Positions 1 to 8,367 of a stretch of DNA of 64,000 nt are shown here, piece by piece (positions within the stretch are counted from its first letter, which is position 1; the number at the start of each line of letters is the position of its first letter). Where the stretch lies: the NCBI RefSeq assembly GCF_000685275.1, contig NZ_ARYK01000001.1, positions 248,001 to 312,000 on the forward strand. The letters run 5' to 3'. The notes under the pieces were generated by a model, which worked only from the letters and a program-made list of their open reading frames with translations, had not been told where the DNA came from and searched no databases. The position numbers and the translations under genes were made by a program. The DNA comes from Hyphomonas johnsonii MHS-2. Lineage in GTDB: Bacteria > Pseudomonadota > Alphaproteobacteria > Caulobacterales > Hyphomonadaceae.

Positions 1-92
1 GCATAAATATAGACACCGGTGCGGTTTACGGCGGCCGTCTGACGGCGGCTTTTCTGGTCCCCGGCGAGCAGCCGGTCTTCCTGCATACCTGA
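1..92 (+). CDS. Metallophosphoesterase, C-terminal end only (partial)
   Basis: Only the last 29 codons are present, read from base 3 to the TGA at 90-92. The peptide contains IDTGAVYGGRLTA, which resembles the C-terminal signature of calcineurin-like Ser/Thr phosphatases and ApaH-type hydrolases (IDTG-x-VYGG-x-LTA). The gene enters from the left edge on the plus strand, so its active site lies outside the window. The family call rests on this short motif alone and the substrate cannot be inferred. Confidence 0.6.
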   Translation, partial: INIDTGAVYGGRLTAAFLVPGEQPVFLHT

Positions 93-300
93 TCCCAACC
101 GGACGCGATGGCCTGTGAGGGCTGATCATTTCCCCTCGCAAGAGGCTGATTCATAAGCGCTTAATGTAGGTTCCCGCTTGGTTAACGGGCCGTTCTGTTC
201 CGTTTCGAGATTTGCCCCGCACTCTTCAACTGGCCTTATAGCCTGCTGGTTATCTTGTCCGCTGACCTGGTGGCGGTCATGGACAAGAGGGCAATCCGCA
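93..300. other. Upstream region of the Tad pilus operon
   Basis: This 208-bp spacer separates the phosphoesterase stop from cpaB. No convincing ORF or strong hairpin is visible. It is AT-richer than its flanks around 150-185, which suits a promoter for the pilus operon, but no -35/-10 pair could be assigned with confidence. Two TTAA half-sites occur, without the spacing of a CtrA box. Confidence 0.3.
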
Positions 301-1185
301 ATGAAAGCAACACCCCTGATAAGCCTCGGCCTATCACTTGTGCTTGGCGCAGGCGCCATTTTCGTCGGCCGCCAGTACATGACGTCGAACGCTTCGGACG
401 CGGCCGCTGCAAGCTTTGTGCCAGCGGTGGAGATGTCGGGCATCCTGATCGCCACGGCCACGATCGAGACCGGCGACCTGGTTGACGGGTCGATGATGAA
501 GGCGGCTTCGTGGCCGACCGAAGCCATCCCCGAAGGCGCAATGCGCAGCGTCGACGAACTCAAGGACGTTGTCTATGCCCGCGGCCTGATCCTTCCCGGT
601 GAACCGATCATGCGCGAGAAGCTGGACGATACCGGCGCCGTGCTGACGTTGGCTGCGTCGATCACGCCGGGCATGCGGGCCGTTTCGGTCGTGGTCGGCA
701 ATGACACGGGCGTGGCCGGCTTTGTCCTGCCGGGCGACCGCGTCGATGTGAATGAATTCCTTCCGCTGGAAACGCTCGGCAGGAGCCGTGTCAGCGAATC
801 CGATGGCATGCGGACTTCGGGCGACCTGGTCGCGCGGTCGGTTCTCAAGAACGTCAAGGTCCTGGCAGTCGACCAGACGTTCGACCCGGGCCTGGAAGGC
901 GCGCTGCCGTCGAACACTGTGACCCTTGAAGTGACGCCGGCGGGTGCGCTGACACTCGGTGCGGCGAGCCAGCGCAACGCGCTCGGCCTGTCGCTCATCG
1001 GTCGCAAGGAAGAAGCGGTCGTTGTCGCCGAGGAGCGCAAGGAACCCGTCCGCAGAGTAGTGCGGGCAGCGCCTGTGCGACGCGCCCCGTCGACGACCAC
1101 TGTGCGCGTCATCAATGGCGACGCTGAAACCAAGGTGACAGCGCCGGTCGCCAAGCAAAAAGAAACGAAAGAGGAGGCAAGCTGA
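301..1185 (+). CDS. cpaB: Flp pilus assembly protein CpaB (RcpC family)
   Basis: A 294-residue periplasmic protein of the Tad/Flp pilus that is thought to work with the outer-membrane secretin. The start is the ATG at 301 (MKATPLISLGLSLVLG), giving an N-terminal hydrophobic anchor at about residues 5-22; an upstream in-frame start would add a non-conserved tail. A SAF-type domain follows (about 45-110), then the RcpC/CpaB core with VVGNDTGVAGFVLPGDRVDV. The C-terminal 50 residues are Lys/Arg/Glu-rich and probably disordered. It is the first visible gene of the pilus operon, and its stop overlaps the cpaC start (TGATG). Confidence 0.9.
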   Translation: MKATPLISLGLSLVLGAGAIFVGRQYMTSNASDAAAASFVPAVEMSGILIATATIETGDLVDGSMMKAASWPTEAIPEGAMRSVDELKDVVYARGLILPGEPIMREKLDDTGAVLTLAASITPGMRAVSVVVGNDTGVAGFVLPGDRVDVNEFLPLETLGRSRVSESDGMRTSGDLVARSVLKNVKVLAVDQTFDPGLEGALPSNTVTLEVTPAGALTLGAASQRNALGLSLIGRKEEAVVVAEERKEPVRRVVRAAPVRRAPSTTTVRVINGDAETKVTAPVAKQKETKEEAS

Positions 1186-2477
1186 TGCCGTTGCTTCGGA
1201 ATCTCCTGGCCGCCTGCCTGGCTGTGATCGTGTTTGCTGCACCGGCAGCGGGCGCCTGGACACAGCGCAATGCAGTCGAGGGTGCCGGCGTTCTCGTCCT
1301 CGAAAAGGGGCGCTCGACCGTGGTCGAATCCGACCTCGGCTTCTCCACCATTGTCGTCGCTGATCCTGAAATCGCGGACGCGATGGCGACATCCAACCGG
1401 TCGTTCTTCCTGCGCGGCAAGCTGCCGGGATCCACGACCGTATTGATCTACAACGCTGCCGGCGAGATCGCCGAACTGATCGACGTCGAAGTCGAACTCG
1501 GCCTCGACGAGCTGCGGACGGACCTGAAGAACCTGCTGCCGGGCGAGGAAATCAATGTCTATCCGGTGCACGACGGCGTTTTCCTTGATGGCAAGATGAC
1601 GACCGCCGGTGCCGTCGACATGGCGTTGCAGCTGGCTGAGCGTCACGTGCCGGGCGGCGTGGCCAACGGCCTGTCGGTCGGCCAGAGCCAGCAGGTCCTG
1701 CTCGAAGTGCGCTTCCTCGAAGCCAGCCGAAGCGCCGTCAAGGAGATCGGCTTCGGCAGCTCGATTGATGCCCGTGATGCTGTTGCCGTGACGGACCCGA
1801 CGACCGTGTCGGGCCTCGCTGAAAAGACGATCGCGCTGTTCACCAATGTCGGCAACGAGAACATCGACATCCAGCTGCGCGCGCTGGAGCAGAAGGGCAT
1901 GATCCGGACTCTGGCCGAGCCAAACCTCGTCGCATTGTCAGGCGACACGGCAAGCTTCCTCGCTGGCGGCGAATACCCGATCCCTGTCGCCAGCAAGGAC
2001 AACCAGATATCCATCGAATTCAAGAAATTCGGTGTCAGCCTCGATTTCACGCCGACGGTTCTCGGCGACGGGCTGGTGAACCTGCGTGTGCGCCCTGAAG
2101 TGTCTTCGATCGACCGATCGAACGGCATCCGGACGGCGAATATCGAAATTCCGGGCATTTCCGTCCGCCGGGCCGACACGACCGTCGAACTGCATGACGG
2201 ACAGGCGTTCGCCATCGCCGGCCTGCTGCAGAACGATTATTCGAACGATGTGCGGCAGACGCCCTGGATCGGCAACATTCCCATCCTTGGTACGCTGTTC
2301 GCCTCCAAGCGCTTCCAGAAGAAGGAAAGCGAACTGGTGATCATCGTGACGCCGCGTCTGGTCCAGCCAGCTGCACATCCCGAACTTCTCGGAAACCCAT
2401 TGCAAGCCTTTGCCGAACCGTCCGAGGCGGAGTTCTTCCTGCTCAACAAGACGGCTTCGGTTCCGGCTGCAAACTAG
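1185..2477 (+). CDS. cpaC: Tad pilus outer-membrane secretin CpaC (RcpA)
   Basis: A 430-residue secretin forming the outer-membrane channel for the Flp pilus. It has a cleavable signal peptide (about 1-23, hydrophobic and ending in AAGAWT), an N-terminal pilus-formation domain (about 32-105, with FSTIVVADPEIADAM), and a C-terminal secretin domain (about 165-415, with GVSLDFTPTVL and ELVIIVTPRLVQP). Length is slightly below the usual 450-550 residues. The start codon shares one base with the cpaB stop, which implies translational coupling, and a GAGG sequence lies just upstream. Confidence 0.93.
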   Translation: MPLLRNLLAACLAVIVFAAPAAGAWTQRNAVEGAGVLVLEKGRSTVVESDLGFSTIVVADPEIADAMATSNRSFFLRGKLPGSTTVLIYNAAGEIAELIDVEVELGLDELRTDLKNLLPGEEINVYPVHDGVFLDGKMTTAGAVDMALQLAERHVPGGVANGLSVGQSQQVLLEVRFLEASRSAVKEIGFGSSIDARDAVAVTDPTTVSGLAEKTIALFTNVGNENIDIQLRALEQKGMIRTLAEPNLVALSGDTASFLAGGEYPIPVASKDNQISIEFKKFGVSLDFTPTVLGDGLVNLRVRPEVSSIDRSNGIRTANIEIPGISVRRADTTVELHDGQAFAIAGLLQNDYSNDVRQTPWIGNIPILGTLFASKRFQKKESELVIIVTPRLVQPAAHPELLGNPLQAFAEPSEAEFFLLNKTASVPAAN

Positions 2478-2490
2478 CGGAGACTCAGAC

Positions 2491-2757
2491 ATGTCACGAT
2501 CCTTCAAGGCCTCCCTCGCATTCCTGTCCCTGGCGCTCGTCCCGGCCTGCGCCGCGTATGATCATCAGGATGCCAACCTGCTGGGTGAAGCGAACCGTTC
2601 GAACATTGCGCTTCAATCTGTCCGCGACGTGAACCTGCCGAACTCCAAGGCGGTCGAAACGACGTCAGGCGTCCGCGCGGCGAAGGCCGTGAAGGCACTG
2701 AACGAAGGCAAGTCAACACAGCTGCGCCAGGCCGATGCCGGCGGCGGAGGCAGCTGA
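2491..2757 (+). CDS. Short pilus-operon lipoprotein, CpaD-like position
   Basis: An 88-residue predicted lipoprotein. The signal peptide ends in a lipobox (LVPAC, Cys at about residue 21), and the mature part is a polar 65-residue tail ending in Gly repeats. The start is the ATG at 2491. It sits where cpaD is found in other Tad loci (after cpaC, before cpaE). The stretch LLGEANRSNIALQS is faintly like the conserved C-terminal part of CpaD, but the protein is under half the usual CpaD length. A role as a secretin-associated lipoprotein is inferred from position. Confidence 0.75.
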   Translation: MSRSFKASLAFLSLALVPACAAYDHQDANLLGEANRSNIALQSVRDVNLPNSKAVETTSGVRAAKAVKALNEGKSTQLRQADAGGGGS

Positions 2758-2758
2758 A

Positions 2759-3964
2759 ATGGCTGAACCAGCTCTCAAGGCCGAAGAGTCCCGCGCCCCG
2801 CCATCGGGTCGCGTGATCCCGTCGCTGGCAGCGTTGGTCACACCCGAGCGGCTGGCGGCGCTGAAGGAATTTTGCGTCGAACTGACCGATCTTTCCGGCC
2901 TGTCGCCATCGCAGATCGTCATTGGTCATGGTGGCGGACTCGTGGTGGTGGAGCAGGGTGTCGACGGGTATGACCAGATCATCCTGACGCTCGCGGTCGA
3001 GCGCCCGGGTACGGCCGTCATCGTCATCTCCGATCAGCTTCCCGGCCATATGGTTCGGGCCCTGATGAAGATCGAGGCGTCGGACATCGTTCCCGCCGCG
3101 GCCAGCATCAGTGAGATCATCGAGGCCGCGCACCAATTGCGGGAAACGCAAACCGTCCAGGGTGGCGGTGCGACGTCGAAGTGCTGGGCATTCCGCGGCG
3201 CTGTCGGAGGTGCAGGCGTCTCGACGCTCGCCATCGAGAGCGCGTTCAGCCTCGCCCGGAAGGTCGGGCCCGGCAAAGTCTGCCTCGTCGACCTGAACGT
3301 GGCGGACGGCATGACGACGTCGTTCCTGGAGGCGATACCGAAACTTGATCTCGACGCCCTTGCCGCTGCGCCGGAACGGCTCGACCCGCGCCTGCTGGCG
3401 GCCTGGTGCTGGGAACACGCTGACGGTGTGTCCCTCATCGCGGCACCCCGCAACCCGGATGCGGATGCCCTGGCCAGTGAAGCCGCTGTGCTGCGCCTGC
3501 TGGATGTCGCCTGCGGTGTCTTCGAATACGTGATCGTCGACATGCCACGCCACATGATGCCGTGGACCAAGTCGGTGCTTGCCGCCGTGGACGAAGCAAT
3601 CATCATCAGCGAGCTGACCGTGCCGAGCCTGCATGCTGCGGCCGACATGTGCCGCGAGACCGACGTTCTGCGCGGCGACCAGAGCAAGGCAAAGCTCGTG
3701 CTGAACCGGATGTTCCCGAAGAAGCGCTTCCGCGCGGAATTTGCCGTCGACAAGGCCGAGCAGGCGATCGATCGCAAGATCCACACGACGGTGGCGTCCG
3801 ACTGGGACGCGGCCCGCACGGCCGTAAACCTCGGCAAGCCGATCGCGGACGTCAAGCCGAAGAGCCAGCTGGTCGCGGACGTTGCCCGCATGATCGACGA
3901 ACTGGTGCCAGCCGAAATGGCTGAGGCAGCAGAGAAACCCAAACAGCGAAAGCGTAGCAAATGA
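2759..3964 (+). CDS. cpaE: Tad pilus localisation ATPase-like protein CpaE (TadZ)
   Basis: A 401-residue MinD/ParA-superfamily protein that places the Tad machine at its cell site. I chose the ATG at 2759 because GGAGG ends 8 bases upstream; an in-frame ATG at 2735 lies inside the preceding gene. The N-terminal 125 residues resemble a degenerate receiver-like domain, followed by the ATPase fold. The P-loop region (about 147-156) reads GAVGGAGVST and lacks the signature lysine of deviant Walker A motifs, as is known for TadZ/CpaE proteins. VCLVDLNVADG gives the next strand. The stop overlaps cpaF (ATGA). Confidence 0.9.
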   Translation: MAEPALKAEESRAPPSGRVIPSLAALVTPERLAALKEFCVELTDLSGLSPSQIVIGHGGGLVVVEQGVDGYDQIILTLAVERPGTAVIVISDQLPGHMVRALMKIEASDIVPAAASISEIIEAAHQLRETQTVQGGGATSKCWAFRGAVGGAGVSTLAIESAFSLARKVGPGKVCLVDLNVADGMTTSFLEAIPKLDLDALAAAPERLDPRLLAAWCWEHADGVSLIAAPRNPDADALASEAAVLRLLDVACGVFEYVIVDMPRHMMPWTKSVLAAVDEAIIISELTVPSLHAAADMCRETDVLRGDQSKAKLVLNRMFPKKRFRAEFAVDKAEQAIDRKIHTTVASDWDAARTAVNLGKPIADVKPKSQLVADVARMIDELVPAEMAEAAEKPKQRKRSK

Positions 3965-5352
3965 GTCGTTTCGGACTGACCAGCGTCGCACCCAAGCCTG
4001 CAACCTCCACCGCTGCGAGCCCGGCAGCAGCGGCCCCGGCGTCGCCGGTGCCCGCAACCCGTGGCAAGCCGGAGCCGCAGGGGTTCGACCTGCTGGACGC
4101 CAAGTTGCGGGTGCATGCGAAACTGATCGACGAACTTGACCTGTCGGCGCTCGACAAGCTCGATGATGATACGATGCGCCAGCGTGTGCGCGGGATCATT
4201 TCCGACATTATCCGCAAGGAAGAGATGGCGCTGTCTGCTGCCGAAGAGACGTCCTTCGCCGATGCGGTGATGGACGAAATGACCGGACTCGGACCCATCG
4301 AGCCGCTGCTCAAGGATGATTCGATTGCGGATATCCTGATCAACGGCTGTGACCAGGTTTACATCGAACGGAACGGCGAGCTGCAACTGGCGCCCGTCCG
4401 CTTTGCCGACAATGACCACCTCCTGCGCATCGTGCAGCGTATTGTGTCCGCCGTCGGCCGCCGCGTTGACGAGAGCCAGCCGCTGGTCGATGCGCGCCTG
4501 CTGGACGGCAGCCGCGTCAACGCCGCGATCGCGCCCATCGCGATCGACGGGCCGCTGGTCTCGATCCGGAAATTCTCCAAGTCGCCCCTGACAATAGAAA
4601 AACTTGTCGGGTTCGGCGCCATTCCGGGCCCGGTTGCAGAATTCATCCTGGGTGCCGTGAAGTGCAAGGCATCGACGGTGATTTCCGGCGGTACGGGCTC
4701 GGGCAAGACAACGCTGCTGAACGCCTTGTCGTCCGCGATCAGCCCCAAGGAACGCATGATCACGATCGAGGATGCGGCTGAACTCCAGCTGCAGCAGCCG
4801 CATGTTGCGCGCATGGAAACGCGCCCACCCAATATTGAGGGCAAGGGCGAAATCCGCCAGCGCGAACTCGTCAAGAACGCCCTGCGGATGCGCCCTGACC
4901 GGGTCATCCTCGGCGAGGTTCGGGGCGAGGAAGCCTTCGACATGCTTCAGGCCATGAACACCGGCCACGAAGGCTCGATGGCTACAATCCACGCCAACAA
5001 TCCGCGTGATGCGATCACCCGCCTCGAGCAGATGGTGATGATGGGCGGCATGAAAATATCCGAGGAAGCCATCCGGGGGCAGATTGCCTCGGCCGTGAAC
5101 TTCATCGTTCAGGCGTCGCGCCTGTCCGACGGTTCGCGCAAGGTGATGTCGATTGCCGAGATTACCGGGATGGAAGGGGCGGTCATCCAGATCCAGGAAA
5201 TCTTCAAGTTCGAGCGCACGGGCACATCGGATGAAGGCAAGGTGATCGGCAAGTTCATTGCCACCGGTCTGCGGCCAAAATTCCTTGACGAGATGGAGCG
5301 GCGCGGCGTGCACATGCCGGCATCCATGTTCGATCCCTCAACCGAGTTCTGA
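3961..5352 (+). CDS. cpaF: Tad pilus motor ATPase CpaF (TadA)
   Basis: A 463-residue type II/IV secretion ATPase that powers Flp pilus assembly at the cytoplasmic face. A variable, Ala/Pro-rich N-terminus (1-40) precedes the conserved N-domain. The Walker A motif GGTGSGKTT is at about 243-251, followed by an Asp box (ITIEDAAEL), Walker B (PDRVILGEVRGEEAFD) and a His box (TGHEGSMATIHANNPRDA). Length is typical. The start overlaps the cpaE stop by four bases. Confidence 0.96.
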   Translation: MSRFGLTSVAPKPATSTAASPAAAAPASPVPATRGKPEPQGFDLLDAKLRVHAKLIDELDLSALDKLDDDTMRQRVRGIISDIIRKEEMALSAAEETSFADAVMDEMTGLGPIEPLLKDDSIADILINGCDQVYIERNGELQLAPVRFADNDHLLRIVQRIVSAVGRRVDESQPLVDARLLDGSRVNAAIAPIAIDGPLVSIRKFSKSPLTIEKLVGFGAIPGPVAEFILGAVKCKASTVISGGTGSGKTTLLNALSSAISPKERMITIEDAAELQLQQPHVARMETRPPNIEGKGEIRQRELVKNALRMRPDRVILGEVRGEEAFDMLQAMNTGHEGSMATIHANNPRDAITRLEQMVMMGGMKISEEAIRGQIASAVNFIVQASRLSDGSRKVMSIAEITGMEGAVIQIQEIFKFERTGTSDEGKVIGKFIATGLRPKFLDEMERRGVHMPASMFDPSTEF

Positions 5353-5363
5353 GGCGAAATATC

Positions 5364-6347
5364 ATGCCTGGATTGCCGGACCTTTCCAATGTCAGCATGG
5401 TGCTTGTTATCCCCTTCGTCATGGCGGCAGGGGCCTTCTTCCTGTTGATCCAGGCGACGCTGTCATTGGTGACGCAGGCACAGACACAGCGCATCGTGAA
5501 CCAGCGCCTGCAATTCAAGGACAGGTTCGCCTCGACGAACGAGGCGATGGTTGAATTGCGCAAGAGTCGCGGCCTCGATGCCGATGGCAATTTCATGATG
5601 CCGGTGGCGTGGTTCAACCGGCTCGTCGTGCGGACCGGATTGCCTTACCAACCCTGGAAATGGGCGGGCATGGCGCTGGTCGGCAGCGTCGTCGTGGCGG
5701 GGGCCTACATTCACTTCGTCGGTGGCTGGGTGGGCGCCATCGGTGTCAGCCTCGCCGCCTTCGTGGCGGGGCCGCTGTTCGTGCTCAACCACGTCGCCAA
5801 CAAGCGCATGAAACAGCTGGCGACACAATTGCCCGACGCCCTGCAGATCGTCTGTCGCAGCCTTGAGGCCGGGCACCCCGTGGCGACCGCGGTGGCGCTG
5901 GTGGCGCGTGAAATGCCGGACCCGATCGGTACTGAATTCGGCATGGCAGCCGACGAGGTGTCTTACGGCTTCTCGCTGACCAATGCCGTCCAGCGCATGG
6001 CCGAGCGTGCCGGCGATCCGGACGTCGAACTGTTCGGGGCAACCGTCCGCCTGCAGGAGAAGACCGGCGGCAACCTGTGCGAATTGCTGAAGGCCAACAC
6101 GACGACGATCCGCGAACGCCAGACCATGCGGCTGAAAGTGAGGGCCGCGTCGTCCGAAGGCCGCGTCTCGGCGATGATCCTGACGGCGGCGCCCTTCATG
6201 GTGATGGCCGCCATCTACTCGATCCAGCCAAGCTTCTATCTCGACGTTATCGATGATCCGATGATCCAGTACGGCTTTGCCGGATTGTTCACGTGGATGT
6301 TCATCGGGAACATGGTGATGCGCAAGATGATCAACTTCAAGATGTAG
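5364..6347 (+). CDS. tadB: Tad pilus inner-membrane platform protein TadB
   Basis: A 327-residue type II secretion F-domain protein. Hydrophobic segments lie near the N-terminus (about 8-28), as a pair in the middle (about 92-138), and as two near the C-terminus (about 272-320). The cytoplasmic F domain between them carries QLPDALQIVCRSLEAGHP, characteristic of TadB/GspF proteins. It pairs with TadC to form the inner-membrane platform driven by CpaF. It starts 11 bases after cpaF. Confidence 0.93.
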   Translation: MPGLPDLSNVSMVLVIPFVMAAGAFFLLIQATLSLVTQAQTQRIVNQRLQFKDRFASTNEAMVELRKSRGLDADGNFMMPVAWFNRLVVRTGLPYQPWKWAGMALVGSVVVAGAYIHFVGGWVGAIGVSLAAFVAGPLFVLNHVANKRMKQLATQLPDALQIVCRSLEAGHPVATAVALVAREMPDPIGTEFGMAADEVSYGFSLTNAVQRMAERAGDPDVELFGATVRLQEKTGGNLCELLKANTTTIRERQTMRLKVRAASSEGRVSAMILTAAPFMVMAAIYSIQPSFYLDVIDDPMIQYGFAGLFTWMFIGNMVMRKMINFKM

Positions 6348-6359
6348 GTGGACAGGCTG

Positions 6360-7295
6360 ATGGACATCTCCTTCCTGTCGGGCGCATGGGCCCCGCTCCT
6401 GATGCTCGCTGCCGCGACCGTGCTGGCGGTGCCGAGTCTCTTGTCATTCCTGCGCGGACGGCGCGAGTCCGAGCAGGTCGAGCGACGCCTGGAGCGCCGC
6501 CGCACCCCGCGCGAGGAGGCTGAAGGAAACAGCCGGAACGAGAGCCGGATCGGAAAGGCCGTGACTGGCCTGACCGACCAGGCGACACCGGACGATGCGG
6601 AAAGCGTCAGCGTGGCGCGGGCCAAGCTTATCGCAGCCGGGTTCTCGAACCCGACGGCTGTTGGGCGCTATTATTTTGCCCGCCTCGTTTGCGTCGTCAT
6701 CCCGCAGATCGGCCTGTTCTTTGCGCTGCCCTACATGGCAGAGCTTCCCTGGTATGCGCCGCTGGCCTCGTCGATCGGGCTTGTGCTCGTCGGCCTCGGC
6801 GCGCCGGCATTCTTTCTCGACAGGCGCATCAACGGGCGCCGGCAGGAATGTTCCGGTGGCTTTCCTGACATGATGGACCTGCTGGTGGCCTGCGTCGAAG
6901 CGGGCCTCAGCCTGGATGCATCGGTCCAGCGCGTCGGCGAGGAGCTGGAACTGCGCCACCCGATCATCGCGGGGCACATGCGCACGCTGTCACTCGAATT
7001 GCGGGCGGGACGGGCCCGCAAGACGGCATGGCGCGGATTTGCCGACCGACTGGGAATCGAGGAGGCAGGATCGCTGGCAACCATGCTGCGACAGGCCGAG
7101 GAAATGGGGACCAGTCTTGGCCAGACTCTGCGGGTATTCTCTGCCGATATGCGCCAGCGCCGCATCCTCTATGCTGAGGAAAAAGCCATGGCCCTGCCGG
7201 CGAAACTGACGTTGCCCCTGATTTTCTTCGTGTTTCCCGTTCTCCTGGGCGTCCTGGTCATGCCGACCGTCGTGATGTTCCGGGAAATATTCTGA
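6360..7295 (+). CDS. tadC: Tad pilus inner-membrane platform protein TadC
   Basis: A 311-residue partner of TadB with an F domain (GGFPDMMDLLVACVEAGLSLD) and hydrophobic segments at the N-terminus, middle and C-terminus. I prefer the ATG at 6360, which has AGG-rich sequence upstream, over the GTG at 6348. It is the last pilus gene here. No TadD-type TPR gene, pilin or minor-pilin gene follows, because accA begins 49 bases later. Confidence 0.92.
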   Translation: MDISFLSGAWAPLLMLAAATVLAVPSLLSFLRGRRESEQVERRLERRRTPREEAEGNSRNESRIGKAVTGLTDQATPDDAESVSVARAKLIAAGFSNPTAVGRYYFARLVCVVIPQIGLFFALPYMAELPWYAPLASSIGLVLVGLGAPAFFLDRRINGRRQECSGGFPDMMDLLVACVEAGLSLDASVQRVGEELELRHPIIAGHMRTLSLELRAGRARKTAWRGFADRLGIEEAGSLATMLRQAEEMGTSLGQTLRVFSADMRQRRILYAEEKAMALPAKLTLPLIFFVFPVLLGVLVMPTVVMFREIF

Positions 7296-7343
7296 TGAAA
7301 ACGGCGCTAGGCGAGTCGGGCACACATTGCTAAACCTTGTCGC

Positions 7344-8303
7344 ATGAGCACAACCTATCTCGACTTTGAAAAACCCATTGCCGAACTCGACGCGAAGATT
7401 GCCGAGCTCGAAACCCTGTCCGGGCAGAAGGGTGGGCCGTCCATCAAGGACGAACTCAACAAGCTGAAGGCCAAATCGACCAAGCAGCTGAAGGACATCT
7501 ATTCAGACCTCTCGGCCTGGCGGAAAACACAGGTTGCCCGGCATCCTGACCGCCCGCACCTGTCTGATTATATCGAGACCATTTTCGAAGACTTCGAGGA
7601 ACTGGCGGGCGACCGGCTGTTTGGCAATGACGAGGCCATCATTGGCGGCCTGGCCCGGTTCAAGGGCCGTTCCGTGGTCATCATGGGCCATGAAAAGGGC
7701 CGCACGACCGAAAAGCGCCTGAAGCACAATTTCGGCATGGCGCACCCGGAAGGCTATCGCAAGGCGGTGCGCCTGATGGACCTGGCCGAGAAGTTCAACC
7801 TGCCGGTCCTGAGTTTTCCAGACACGGCGGGCGCCTATCCCGGCAAGGGCGGCGAAGAGCGCGGACAGGCCGAGGCGATTGCGCGCGGCACCCAGCGTGG
7901 CCTGTCACTTGGCGTGCCTTTCGTCACGCTGATCATCGGCGAAGGCATGTCGGGCGGCGCGATCGGTATCGCGGCGGCCAATACGGTACTGATGATGGAA
8001 CATGCGATCTATTCGGTGATCTCGCCGGAAGGCTGCGCGTCGATCCTCTACCGCGACCCGGCCAAGGCCCGCGACGCGGCGGACGCGATGAAGATCACGG
8101 CGCCGGACCTGCTGAAGACAAAGGTGATCGACGGAGTCATCAAGGAGCCTGTTGGCGGTGCGCACCGCGACCCGCAACGGGCCATGGCATCGGCAGCCAA
8201 GGCGCTGGATACCGCGCTCAAGAACCTGGAAGGCCTGTCACCGCAGGAATTGCGTCGCCAGCGCCGTGACCGTTTCTACGCGATCGGCCGCGAGATCGTC
8301 TAA
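7344..8303 (+). CDS. accA: Acetyl-CoA carboxylase carboxyltransferase subunit alpha
   Basis: A 319-residue alpha subunit of the carboxyltransferase that moves CO2 from biotinyl-BCCP to acetyl-CoA to make malonyl-CoA, the first committed step of fatty-acid synthesis. The N-terminal helical region (1-60) and the crotonase-fold core, with LSFPDTAGAYPGKGGEERGQ and GEGMSGGAIGI followed by SPEGCASILYRD, are all characteristic. Length is normal for the family. It is a single gene between the pilus operon and an amidohydrolase; accB, accC and accD are not in the window. No strong ribosome binding site is visible. Confidence 0.97.
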   Translation: MSTTYLDFEKPIAELDAKIAELETLSGQKGGPSIKDELNKLKAKSTKQLKDIYSDLSAWRKTQVARHPDRPHLSDYIETIFEDFEELAGDRLFGNDEAIIGGLARFKGRSVVIMGHEKGRTTEKRLKHNFGMAHPEGYRKAVRLMDLAEKFNLPVLSFPDTAGAYPGKGGEERGQAEAIARGTQRGLSLGVPFVTLIIGEGMSGGAIGIAAANTVLMMEHAIYSVISPEGCASILYRDPAKARDAADAMKITAPDLLKTKVIDGVIKEPVGGAHRDPQRAMASAAKALDTALKNLEGLSPQELRRQRRDRFYAIGREIV

Positions 8304-8367
8304 GCCCTGCTTGTATTCATTCGCCCGAACGGTCAGGCTGCAAGCCAGATTGTCGGAGGGCATTTGC

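Noticed and set aside
3034-5313. A 759-codon open frame antisense to cpaE and cpaF
   Set aside because: It is the mirror of strongly biased high-GC coding sequence. Its translation is His/Arg/Gly-rich with no domain, while the plus strand encodes clear CpaE and CpaF.
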